Source: Halobacillus sp. A5 (GTDB lineage: Bacteria; Bacillota; Bacilli; Bacillales; Halobacillaceae). From it: DNA of 64,000 nucleotides. The notes under the pieces were generated by a model. The model saw only the letters and a program-made list of their open reading frames with translations, did not search any database and was not told the DNA's origin. The translations under genes were made by a program, and so were the position numbers. The stretch lies in assembly GCF_024189315.1 (NCBI RefSeq), contig NZ_JAIZEO010000003.1:1-64000 (forward strand), read 5' to 3'. Below, one piece after another: positions 8,466 to 15,742 of this stretch. Every line of letters begins with the position of its first letter. The stretch's first letter is position 1.

Positions 8466-8927
8466 TTAACTGAAAATTTTTATTTGCTTCTCAGTGATCC
8501 CTTTAATTAATCTCAGTTCACTAATCAAAAATTCATGGGCGTTATCAAACATTTTTTTTTCGCTTGTATTAAGCGCGTTCTCTTTCTTCATACGTTTTAA
8601 ATCACGTACAACTTCAGCACTTTCTAGCATTTTACCTGTTTTTATTTTTTCCGTGTTCACTTTAAATCTTTCTTTCCACGGCAGTGCTCTATCTGATTTT
8701 CCATCCAGAAAAATGTGTATGATGTGTTTTAACGCCATTATGTCCGTAATGGGACGTATACTTGAACTCAATATTTTCCCCGCCGGAATCATGACTTGCA
8801 TATTACTGATTAACATATTGATGACATAATACTCTTGTTTTTTTCCTGAGATTTCCTTTTCTTCTATGGATTTAATTATACCTACTCCGTGCATTGGATA
8901 AACAATGTTGTCGCCAATTTGAAACAA
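8466..8927 (-). CDS. CarD/CdnL-family RNA polymerase-binding regulator
   Basis: CarD proteins bind the RNA polymerase beta subunit and stabilise open promoter complexes; Bacillus has one of about 153 residues (YdeB). Here the N-terminal RNAP-interaction domain (FQIGDNIVYPMHGVGIIKSI) and the helical DNA-binding domain (LPWKERFKVNTEKIKTGKM ... KKENALNTSEKKMFDNAHEF) are complete. The longest frame starts at ATG 8942, but that ATG lies inside the GGAGGTG ribosome site. A TTG at 8927 lies six bases after the site and gives 153 residues starting MFQIGDN, as in Bacillus homologues. The gene is monocistronic with its own terminator. Confidence 0.9.
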   Translation of the reverse strand: MFQIGDNIVYPMHGVGIIKSIEEKEISGKKQEYYVINMLISNMQVMIPAGKILSSSIRPITDIMALKHIIHIFLDGKSDRALPWKERFKVNTEKIKTGKMLESAEVVRDLKRMKKENALNTSEKKMFDNAHEFLISELRLIKGITEKQIKIFS

Positions 8928-9123
8928 AAAATCCACCTCCATATGTGGTTACCTTAATAAGCATAACATACATATCTTTTTTATCAAAATTTTAATAATA
9001 ACATAATTCAAAGTTAACAATCAAATGTTTTCTTTGAAATTAGTAAAAAAATAAAATTTGATATCGTATCGGATTACTGGGGTTTTATGCAAATATAAGA
9101 GTTTGAGGTATGGTGTCAAGGTA

Positions 9124-9175
9124 GGGTGTCTACCCCCGCTTTGCTAAAACGTTAACGCAGTTGGGGTCAGGCACT
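9124..9175. repeat. Palindromic intergenic repeat, copy 1
   Basis: An imperfect palindrome with a GTTAACG core, ending GGGGTCAGGCACT. It shares the outer GGGTCAGGCACT arm and the GCTAAAACGTTAACG-type core with copy 2 at 9925-9978. The left arm is degenerate (GGTGTCTACCCCC). A partial copy lies at 17567-17587. Confidence 0.65.
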
Positions 9176-9207
9176 GATATTAAAGGTTTTAGATTAAGAG
9201 GTGAAAA

Positions 9208-9831
9208 ATGAATAATCAATGGAATGAATTGATATATAAATTTTGGTCTCCTATTTATGATAAGTTTTTTAATTCAGGAAAGTTTCTTAAAGCTCGAAAG
9301 AAGATATTTCAGGTAGAAAAGTTTGTTAACAACCAAAATATATTATTCGTTGGTGTAGGAACTGGAGCAGATTTGGAAGTAATCCATCACAAGGACTTAA
9401 ATATTACAGCAATTGACTACTCTAATGAAATGCTTGATAAAGCCAAAGAGAAATTTGAAGATTCGTCAATAAAGTTTATAAAAATGGATGCTCAAGATAT
9501 GTGTTTTAATGATAATCATTTTGATGTTATAGTAGGAAGTCTTGTTTTATCGGTCGTTCCTAATGCAGATAAATGTTTTAAGGAAATGGTACGAGTGTTA
9601 AAACCCAACGGAAAGATTATTATTTTCGATAAATTTTCACCAAAAGATAGGGAAATCTCTGTTTTTAAAAAAGCAATTAGACCATTTATTAAGTTATTAG
9701 GTACTGATATCGCAATAAACTTTGAGACATTGTTTAAAGAAAACAATTATGCTTTATTTGTGAATGAAGACACATCATTAATGTTTAATGGAATGTACAG
9801 AAAAATTATTATCAGCAAATTACAAACTTAA
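9208..9831 (+). CDS. Class I SAM-dependent methyltransferase
   Basis: A 207-residue soluble methyltransferase starting after an AGAGGTG site. Motif I (ILFVGVGTGADLEVI, about 46-60), motif II (ITAIDYSNEMLDKA), the DAQDMCF segment and the post-motif region (LKPNGKIIIFDKF) are clear. The overall layout resembles UbiE/phospholipid N-methyltransferase-like enzymes, but the substrate cannot be read from sequence. The gene is visibly more A+T-rich than its neighbours and lies between two copies of a palindromic repeat, so it may have been acquired. It has its own terminator. Confidence 0.85.
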   Translation: MNNQWNELIYKFWSPIYDKFFNSGKFLKARKKIFQVEKFVNNQNILFVGVGTGADLEVIHHKDLNITAIDYSNEMLDKAKEKFEDSSIKFIKMDAQDMCFNDNHFDVIVGSLVLSVVPNADKCFKEMVRVLKPNGKIIIFDKFSPKDREISVFKKAIRPFIKLLGTDIAINFETLFKENNYALFVNEDTSLMFNGMYRKIIISKLQT

Positions 9832-9880
9832 TGTTATTCGAGTAACGGGTACGTTAGCAAAAGAAGCCATAAAACAACCG

Positions 9881-9911
9881 AAAGGACTTCCAAATATATG
9901 GAAGTCCTTTT
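9881..9911 (+). terminator. Rho-independent terminator of the methyltransferase gene
   Basis: AAAGGACTTCC / GGAAGTCCTTT arms with an eight-base loop and a short T run. Confidence 0.8.
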
Positions 9912-9924
9912 GTCACAATAAATA

Positions 9925-9978
9925 AGGTGCCTGACTTCCACTATGCTAAAGCGTTCACGTAGTGTGGGTCAGGCACTT
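9925..9978. repeat. Palindromic intergenic repeat, copy 2
   Basis: Perfect outer arms GTGCCTGAC and GTCAGGCAC around a GCTAAAGCGTTCACG core. Homologous to 9124-9175. Lies between the methyltransferase terminator and the end of the convergent PHP gene. Confidence 0.7.
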
Positions 9979-9992
9979 CTGCTAATGTTTTA

Positions 9993-10730
9993 TTAAACAG
10001 CTTTTTTTCTGAAAAACATGCTTACAAAATTAGCCGCTTTTATCTTAGGGTGTAAGAAAGGTGAAACGTGAACTTTATATTCTTTTTCTAGAATAGCCTT
10101 TTTCAACTGATCAATGGTTGTACATTCCGGAATTTCATTAAAGATACATCCGTAGTGAAAACGCTGATCAGCACTACTGCCGCTCACAGCACCGATTTGA
10201 AGGTGAGAAGCTAAAGCTTCCATTTCAGTTTTTATAGTATTCCCATATCTGTATAAGTCTTTTCCGTTAATTTCGAGAGCATCAAACTGTTTTAAGGTTT
10301 CATCTTTATGATGGAGCCAAGGATGGGATTCTCTTAAAGGGTGAGCTGCAATCTTCAATACATGATCATGGTGAACTAACTCCATCAATTCGTCCGCATG
10401 GATCCCATTCTCTTGAAGACTTAGCTTCTTATAAATGAGCCTGACAGTTTCCCGGTTAGCAATAATTAAAAAGCTCCCTTTGTCTTTAACATCAACTTGC
10501 ATGCCAGGAAACACTTTTAGTCCATTTACATCATAATAATCATTTTCATAAGAGAAGTTGTTATCGAGCATGTTATAAAGGTTAGTAAAATTAGGGTGGT
10601 TCACATTTTCCGTCAAAGCTAACGCATCTAGTCCATTCAAGCTTGCTTCTTCCATTTTTTTCATAAATTCATCTAAAGTAATGGGTGATTTTCTTGATAA
10701 ATTTGCGTGGGTATGAAAGTCTATGTGCAT
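9993..10730 (-). CDS. PHP-domain metal-dependent phosphoesterase-like protein
   Basis: A 245-residue protein starting at ATG 10730 after AAAGGAGAGAG. PHP motif I (MHIDFHTHANLS), the DALALTENVNHPN motif, KIAAHPLRE and a C-terminal SGSSADQ are seen. The last motif normally contains S-D-[AS]-H; here it is S-A-D-Q, so the final metal-binding histidine appears replaced. The paralogue at 17992 keeps the canonical GGSDTHQ. This copy may therefore have altered or no catalytic activity. It stands alone, with no evident operon partner. Confidence 0.8.
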   Translation of the reverse strand: MHIDFHTHANLSRKSPITLDEFMKKMEEASLNGLDALALTENVNHPNFTNLYNMLDNNFSYENDYYDVNGLKVFPGMQVDVKDKGSFLIIANRETVRLIYKKLSLQENGIHADELMELVHHDHVLKIAAHPLRESHPWLHHKDETLKQFDALEINGKDLYRYGNTIKTEMEALASHLQIGAVSGSSADQRFHYGCIFNEIPECTTIDQLKKAILEKEYKVHVSPFLHPKIKAANFVSMFFRKKAV

Positions 10731-10993
10731 TTAGCTCTCTCCTTTATTTTTACTAAACGAATCATCAGCTCAAGTAAGATCCTAACTATCTATTATTGTA
10801 ATCAAACATTATTAAGGGAATTAATGTAATATGTTTACTCAATGTAAATTTTTTTTCTGAGGTATGTTAATTTACTGATAATATCGAGTGGAAGAATAGT
10901 AGAAAAAAATGATAGTAACATTTCAACTGTAAAATGCTATAACTAAAACCCCTCCGTTATACATGGAGAGGCATTAGTTAGTTGATTTCTCAC

Positions 10994-11131
10994 TTATTCA
11001 TCTAAGAAGGTAAAAGAGAGTAAACCGTTCTTTTCTCCACTAATGAATAAACGCTTATTATACTCTTGTCTTTCTACAGGATAATCCTCACCAAAATGAG
11101 CACCACGGCTTTCTTTTCTTTTATTCAACAT
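10994..11131 (-). pseudogene. C-terminal fragment of L-aspartate oxidase (NadB)-like flavoprotein
   Basis: On the minus strand a frame ends at TAA 10994-10996 and reads KRKESRGAHFGEDYPVE. The ESRGAH motif is the conserved C-terminal signature of the L-aspartate oxidase/succinate dehydrogenase flavoprotein family, and D-[FY]-P following it fits NadB. Only about 45 residues survive, without start or ribosome site. It abuts the PHP fragment directly, so this looks like a deletion or recombination scar. The rest of 10731-11459 holds only these scraps and a small CCCCTCC/GGAGAGG hairpin near 10947-10968. Confidence 0.6.
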
Positions 11132-11340
11132 TCACTTTAATGAAGTTGTTTTCTTCTGTATGTTCCTTTAATTGATGACTGATGCCTTTAATCGTTTCTC
11201 GTTCAGCTACGACGAGTAAGTGGCCGGTTTCAAGCACGTCGATTTCGATGCCTGGAAATACTTTACTGATGTTTATAAGGGAAGTGGGTATCCAGCATGT
11301 CGTAAATTTCATGAAGTTCGGTACGTTAAAGGTTCGATTG
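11132..11340 (-). pseudogene. Internal fragment of a PHP-domain gene, copied from or shared with the 17992 gene
   Basis: The region is nearly identical at nucleotide level to about 18402-18625 inside the PHP gene at 17992-18747, including the protein segment KVFPGIEIDVLETGH. About 22 bases of the intact gene (around 18535-18556) are missing, which breaks the frame, and similarity fades beyond about 11340. There is no start or metal-binding motif. It is a decayed partial duplicate. Confidence 0.75.
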
Positions 11341-11418
11341 CAGATCTTCCTTATAGGTAAACTAAAAGTAAGCGTTTTTACCTTGCTTATTCATCCAAAC
11401 TTCATTAAACTAAAAATA

Positions 11419-11432
11419 TGAAACTGATTTCA
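11419..11432. promoter_or_regulatory. LacI-family operator upstream of the regulator gene
   Basis: TGAAACTGATTTCA, one base different from the TGAAACCGATTTCA site at 12468. It lies 28 bases before the regulator start, suggesting autoregulation. Confidence 0.7.
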
Positions 11433-11459
11433 TAAACCAGTGTAGTGGAGTGATGGAAC

Positions 11460-12452
11460 ATGCCGACGATTTCAGACGTCGCGAAATTATCAGGATTATC
11501 GAAAGCGACCGTGTCTCGAGTCATAAACAAGCATCCATATATAGCGAAAGAGAAACGAGAACGAGTGGAGCAGGCCATGAAGGAGCTTGGCTATGTTCCG
11601 AATCCGTCAGCGAGAAGACTGCGAGGGTCTACTACGAGTACGATTGGTGTAATTGTGCCGAGAATTGTGAACCCGTTTTTTTCCTATTTGGTCAACTCAA
11701 TCGAACAAGAGGCGTATAAGAGTAATTATCAGGTGTTGATGTTTCAAAGCAATGAAAATAAAGATAAAGAACTGTATTTTTTAAACCTGCTTAAAAATCG
11801 CCAGGTGGATGGACTGATCATGACCTCGATCGAAAACGACTGGGATGTGATTCAGCCTTATACGGAGTTCGGTCCGATTGTATTGTGCAACGAATACTTG
11901 ATGCACTCTAAAGCACCTATTGTCCGACTGGATCAGGCGAAGGGTGCCTACATTGGAACAAAACATTTGATTGATAAAGGGTACACGAAGATTGCTTATT
12001 GTACGGGGGGTTTATTTGCTGAGGACGGCAAAGATAAGGACCGCAACCATGGCTACCAGCAGGCGTTAACTGAAGCTGGACTCAGCATTCAGACAAACTG
12101 GATTTTCATTAACAAGCATACAATTGATGATGGGAAAGAAGTGATGAGACAGATGCTGGCGATGGAGGAACGTCCCTCTGCTATTTTTACAGGTAGTGAC
12201 GAGATCGCGGCAGGTGTCATTATGGAAGCGAAGGAAAACGGCGTGCGTATTCCTGAGGATCTTGCGGTCATCGGCTTTGATGATCAGCCCATCGCCGAAA
12301 TTATTGAGCCGAAGCTTACGACGATCCGCCAGCCGATCAATGAGCTTGGGGAGAAATCGGTCGAGCAGCTGATTGCGCTGATGAGCAGCAAAGATGCTGA
12401 TTATAAACAGATTGAACTGCCTGTAGAACTGCTTGTCAGAAAATCTACGTAA
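11460..12452 (+). CDS. LacI-family transcriptional regulator of the alpha-glucoside operon
   Basis: A 330-residue regulator. The LacI DNA-binding domain (TISDVAKLSGLSKATVSRVI, residues 3-22, plus the ARRLRGSTT hinge) is followed by a periplasmic-binding-protein-like effector domain (TIGVIVPRIVNPFFSYLV to LLVRKST). It starts at ATG 11460 after GGAGTGATGG. It directly precedes a carbohydrate ABC importer and a GH13 glucosidase. Four near-identical TGAAACNGATWTCA palindromes with a central CG or TG surround it, as expected for operators of this family. It is therefore probably a MalR-like repressor answering to a maltose- or isomaltose-type sugar. Confidence 0.9.
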   Translation: MPTISDVAKLSGLSKATVSRVINKHPYIAKEKRERVEQAMKELGYVPNPSARRLRGSTTSTIGVIVPRIVNPFFSYLVNSIEQEAYKSNYQVLMFQSNENKDKELYFLNLLKNRQVDGLIMTSIENDWDVIQPYTEFGPIVLCNEYLMHSKAPIVRLDQAKGAYIGTKHLIDKGYTKIAYCTGGLFAEDGKDKDRNHGYQQALTEAGLSIQTNWIFINKHTIDDGKEVMRQMLAMEERPSAIFTGSDEIAAGVIMEAKENGVRIPEDLAVIGFDDQPIAEIIEPKLTTIRQPINELGEKSVEQLIALMSSKDADYKQIELPVELLVRKST

Positions 12453-12466
12453 TTTTAAAAAAACTG

Positions 12467-12495
12467 TTGAAACCGATTTCATTTTGGCGTATACT
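12467..12495 (+). promoter_or_regulatory. Sigma-A promoter overlapped by a LacI-type operator
   Basis: TTGAAA (12467-12472), a 17-base spacer and TATACT (12490-12495) form a good promoter. The operator TGAAACCGATTTCA (12468-12481) covers the -35 element, which is a simple arrangement for repression. Confidence 0.75.
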
Positions 12496-12544
12496 TCAAA
12501 TTAGAAAACCAATACGTGATGTCGGTTTTTATTTTTGAAGCAAT

Positions 12545-12560
12545 GTGAAACCGATATCAC
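12545..12560. promoter_or_regulatory. LacI-family operator
   Basis: Perfect 16-base palindrome-like site GTGAAACCGATATCAC, downstream of the predicted promoter in the leader of the sugar operon. Confidence 0.75.
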
Positions 12561-12646
12561 ATACGCATTCATACTTTTTGTTCAGCTTAAATAGTACGGG
12601 GAGGTTAAGAAGTTAAAAGTCTATCGCTTATATTTTTTATTAATTT

Positions 12647-12661
12647 GTGAAACCGATATCA
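12647..12661. promoter_or_regulatory. LacI-family operator near the start of the binding-protein gene
   Basis: GTGAAACCGATATCA, 25 bases before the ATG at 12687. Together with 12468 and 12546 it gives three operators spaced 78 and 102 bases apart, compatible with looping. Confidence 0.75.
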
Positions 12662-12686
12662 TATTTTAAAAAGGAGTGGAGAGTAA

Positions 12687-13958
12687 ATGAAGAAAGTGAT
12701 GATTATGATCGCAGCATCTCTAACGTTGGCTGGGTGCTCGTTTTCCTCTGGGGGATCAGGGGAAGGTTCAGGCGATCAGGTGACGGTGGAAATTTATCAG
12801 GGGAAAGTAGAGTTTAAAGATCAGTTCGAGGCACTTGCTGAAAAATATGAAGAGGAAAACCCGAATGTCAATATCGAAATCACGAGTGTCGGCGGAGGGA
12901 ATGATTATGCCGGATCGTTGAAAACGCGATTTGCGTCTGGAGATGAACCGGAAATCTTCAGTGTCGCCGGACCGACCGAATCGGAAAGTTTTGAGGAGTA
13001 TTTAGCCGATGTATCGGATACGGCTTCAGCAGATGCAGCTCTTGAAGGCAGCCTGGAGCCTGTAACAAAAGATGGAGAAGTACGCGGTCTCCCTTTTAAC
13101 CAGGAAGGGTATGGATTGATTTATAACAAGCGTGTATTCGAAGAAGCGGGCGTAAACGCTGAGGAGATACTGTCGTATGAAGACTTAGAGAGTGCCGTGG
13201 AGGAATTGGACAGTCAAAAAGAAGAGTTAGGTCTGGAAGCCGTATTTGCTTTCCCGGCTAAAGAAAAATGGGTACCTGGAAGCCATCTATCGAATGTATT
13301 TATGGCACCAGAATTTGATCAGCAAGTATTGAATGCTTATGAAGCAGAAAGTCTAGAGTTTGAAAAAGGCGGCGAGTTTCAAAGAATGATTGACTTGCAG
13401 AATGATTATTCGATTCAGCCTACCTTGACGCTTGATTACTCTCAGCAGGTAGAGCAGCATTTTTCTTTAGAAGAAGTGGCGATCATTCAACAGGGGAACT
13501 GGATTTATCCGTCGGTTGAACAGATGGACCCTGAATTTGCCGAAGAGAACATGGGGATTATTCCTATTCCAGTCGAAGGGTTCGAAGGCAAGATGCCCGT
13601 TGGGATTCCGAACTATTGGGGAGTGAACAAGAACAGCGGGGAAGAAGAAGTGCAGGCATCAAAGGATTTCATTGACTTTATGTATACGTCTGAAATCGGC
13701 AAAGAAGCAGTTCTTGAAGAATTAAAATTTATCCCTGCTTATGAAGGCTTCGATACGGAAGAAATAGCAGATCCGTTGTCAAAAGAAATTTATCAATACT
13801 CGTCTGAAGGAAATACAATCGGCTGGGTTCAGCTTGGCTATCCTGGCACATGGGGCGAGGATATCGGTGGTTATATTCAGCAGTATTTAAGTGGAGATAT
13901 GACGTGGGACGAGGTGGAAGAAAAGTCCATCAGCCGCTGGGAAAACTATCGTCAATAA
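12687..13958 (+). CDS. Sugar ABC transporter substrate-binding lipoprotein
   Basis: A 423-residue extracellular solute-binding protein (family 1, maltose-type). The signal peptide ends in the lipobox LAGCS (cysteine about residue 17), followed by a Ser/Gly-rich tether, so it is anchored on the outer face of the membrane. The mature protein is very acidic, as in halophiles. It is first in an operon with two MalFG-like permeases and a GH13 glucosidase. No matching ATPase gene is nearby; as in many Firmicutes sugar importers, a shared MsmX-type ATPase probably serves it. The substrate is inferred to be a maltooligosaccharide or related alpha-glucoside. Confidence 0.9.
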   Translation: MKKVMIMIAASLTLAGCSFSSGGSGEGSGDQVTVEIYQGKVEFKDQFEALAEKYEEENPNVNIEITSVGGGNDYAGSLKTRFASGDEPEIFSVAGPTESESFEEYLADVSDTASADAALEGSLEPVTKDGEVRGLPFNQEGYGLIYNKRVFEEAGVNAEEILSYEDLESAVEELDSQKEELGLEAVFAFPAKEKWVPGSHLSNVFMAPEFDQQVLNAYEAESLEFEKGGEFQRMIDLQNDYSIQPTLTLDYSQQVEQHFSLEEVAIIQQGNWIYPSVEQMDPEFAEENMGIIPIPVEGFEGKMPVGIPNYWGVNKNSGEEEVQASKDFIDFMYTSEIGKEAVLEELKFIPAYEGFDTEEIADPLSKEIYQYSSEGNTIGWVQLGYPGTWGEDIGGYIQQYLSGDMTWDEVEEKSISRWENYRQ

Positions 13959-13972
13959 TTATAAAAAAAAAT

Positions 13973-14002
13973 GAGAGCTAACAGCTTAGGTTGTTAGCTC
14001 TC
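13973..14002 (+). terminator. Intra-operon hairpin after the binding-protein gene
   Basis: GAGAGCTAACA / TGTTAGCTCTC arms with an eight-base loop and no T run afterwards. It lies between the binding protein and the permeases, where such hairpins commonly stabilise the upstream message or attenuate the downstream one. Confidence 0.6.
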
Positions 14003-14029
14003 CACATTTACAAACACGAGGAGGCTGTT

Positions 14030-14890
14030 ATGAGTAATCGGACGCTTTCATTTTGGTTGTTTCTTACTCCTGTTGTATTAGGTTTAGGCATTGTAGTCGT
14101 GATTCCATTTCTCTATGGACTGGTGTATTCGTTTACGGATTGGAACGGGCTGCGGGCAGAGTCGTTTATCGGCTTGGAGAATTACATCCGTTTGTTTCAG
14201 GAAGATGAGTTTATGCAGGCTGTTTGGTTTACGACAAAATTTGCCTTTGTGGGCGTTCTTTTGTTGAATTTGTTTGGGCTAGGGCTTGCTTTGATCGTAA
14301 CCCGTAACATCAAGTCGAGTAATCTGCTGCGTACCGTTTTCTTTATGCCCAATTTAATCGGCGGGCTGATTCTCGGGTTTATCTGGCAGTTTATTTTCAT
14401 TAGTGTATTTGGAGATATCAGCGGCCTGACAGGAATTGAAGGGTTCAACGGCTGGCTCTCTACGGCGAACACGGGGTTCTGGGGCATTGTCATTCTTACC
14501 TGCTGGCAGATGGCTGGCTACATTATGATCATTTATATCGCTTACCTGGAGAATATTCCGAAAGACTTGATTGAAGCAGCAAAAATTGATGGAGCGAGCC
14601 CCTTTCAGCGTTTTAAAAATATTACCTTTCCGCTCGTAGCTCCTGCGTTTACGATCAGCATGTTTTTGACGCTTTCAATGTCTTTTAAAATTTATGATCA
14701 GAACTTGTCGTTAACGAACGGCGGTCCTGCGGATCAAACGCAGATGGTGGCCATGGAGATCGTCAATACGGCATTTTCCGATAACGACATGGCTTACGCT
14801 CAGGCGAAAGCAGTCATCTTCTTCCTTATCGTTTCAGTTGTTGCGTTGACTCAGGTGTACTACAACAAAAAACGAGAGGTGGAAATGTAA
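14030..14890 (+). CDS. Sugar ABC transporter permease (MalF type)
   Basis: A 286-residue permease starting at ATG 14030 behind GAGGAGG; the longer frame from 13991 crosses the hairpin and is unlikely. Six membrane segments are evident (SFWLFLTPVVLGLGIVVVI first). The EAA loop that docks the ATPase reads EAAKIDGASPFQRFKNITFP (about 187-206). It pairs with the next gene, which starts in its stop codon (TAATG). Confidence 0.9.
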   Translation: MSNRTLSFWLFLTPVVLGLGIVVVIPFLYGLVYSFTDWNGLRAESFIGLENYIRLFQEDEFMQAVWFTTKFAFVGVLLLNLFGLGLALIVTRNIKSSNLLRTVFFMPNLIGGLILGFIWQFIFISVFGDISGLTGIEGFNGWLSTANTGFWGIVILTCWQMAGYIMIIYIAYLENIPKDLIEAAKIDGASPFQRFKNITFPLVAPAFTISMFLTLSMSFKIYDQNLSLTNGGPADQTQMVAMEIVNTAFSDNDMAYAQAKAVIFFLIVSVVALTQVYYNKKREVEM

Positions 14891-15714
14891 TGAAGAAAAA
14901 CAATGAGAAGCGGAATTTAATCTCGATTGAAGTGTTCGGTTTATTGCTTGGACTCTTATGGATTGCTCCCTTTTATCTAATGATTGTAAATGCTTTTAAA
15001 ACGAAGCGGGATATTTTCACAGGGGTGCTCGGCTTCCCGGAAGAATGGATTACCGGGAACTTTGTTGAAGCCTTTATCGATCTTGAGTTTCTTAAGTCTT
15101 TATTTAATTCGATATTGATTACGGGTTTAAGTGTGGGCATTATTATTATTTTTTCCTCCATGGCTGGCTATGCGCTTGCACGAAATAAGAGTAAGCTGAG
15201 CGCTGTGATGTTTTTTGTGTTTGTAGCGGCGATGCTCATTCCGTTTCAGTCCGTTATGATCCCTCTGGTTGCTTTGTTTGGACAGGCGGGTATGCTGAAC
15301 GCCGGCGGATTAATTTTTATGTACTTAGGATTTGGATGCAGCTTATCCATCTTCTTATATCACGGAGCGATGACGGGCGTGTCGAAGTCGATGGATGAAG
15401 CCGCGATTATCGATGGAGCGAATCGGTTTCAATTGTTCTGGCGGATCATTTTTCCTTTATTAAAACCGATATCCGTTACAGTCGGAATCCTAAATGTCAT
15501 TTGGATTTGGAACGACTATTTGCTTCCTTCTCTTGTGTTAAGTGAAGCAAATGCAACGATTCCGTTGAAAATGTTTTTCTTTTTCGGTCAGTATACAAAG
15601 CAGTGGCATCTGGCGTTAGCAGGTTTAACGATTGCCATCATACCGGTGATCATCGGATACTTTTTTGCCCAGAAACAAATTATTGCGGGAGTGTCCGAGG
15701 GTGCAGTGAAATGA
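14890..15714 (+). CDS. Sugar ABC transporter permease (MalG type)
   Basis: A 274-residue permease overlapping the previous stop by one base, so the two partners are made in equal amounts. Six membrane segments; the EAA loop is EAAIIDGANRFQLFWRIIFP (about 173-192). The C-terminus GVSEGAVK is typical of MalG-like subunits. Confidence 0.9.
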   Translation: MKKNNEKRNLISIEVFGLLLGLLWIAPFYLMIVNAFKTKRDIFTGVLGFPEEWITGNFVEAFIDLEFLKSLFNSILITGLSVGIIIIFSSMAGYALARNKSKLSAVMFFVFVAAMLIPFQSVMIPLVALFGQAGMLNAGGLIFMYLGFGCSLSIFLYHGAMTGVSKSMDEAAIIDGANRFQLFWRIIFPLLKPISVTVGILNVIWIWNDYLLPSLVLSEANATIPLKMFFFFGQYTKQWHLALAGLTIAIIPVIIGYFFAQKQIIAGVSEGAVK

Positions 15715-15742
15715 GGAATAGAGTGATGTAGGAGGTAAGGTT

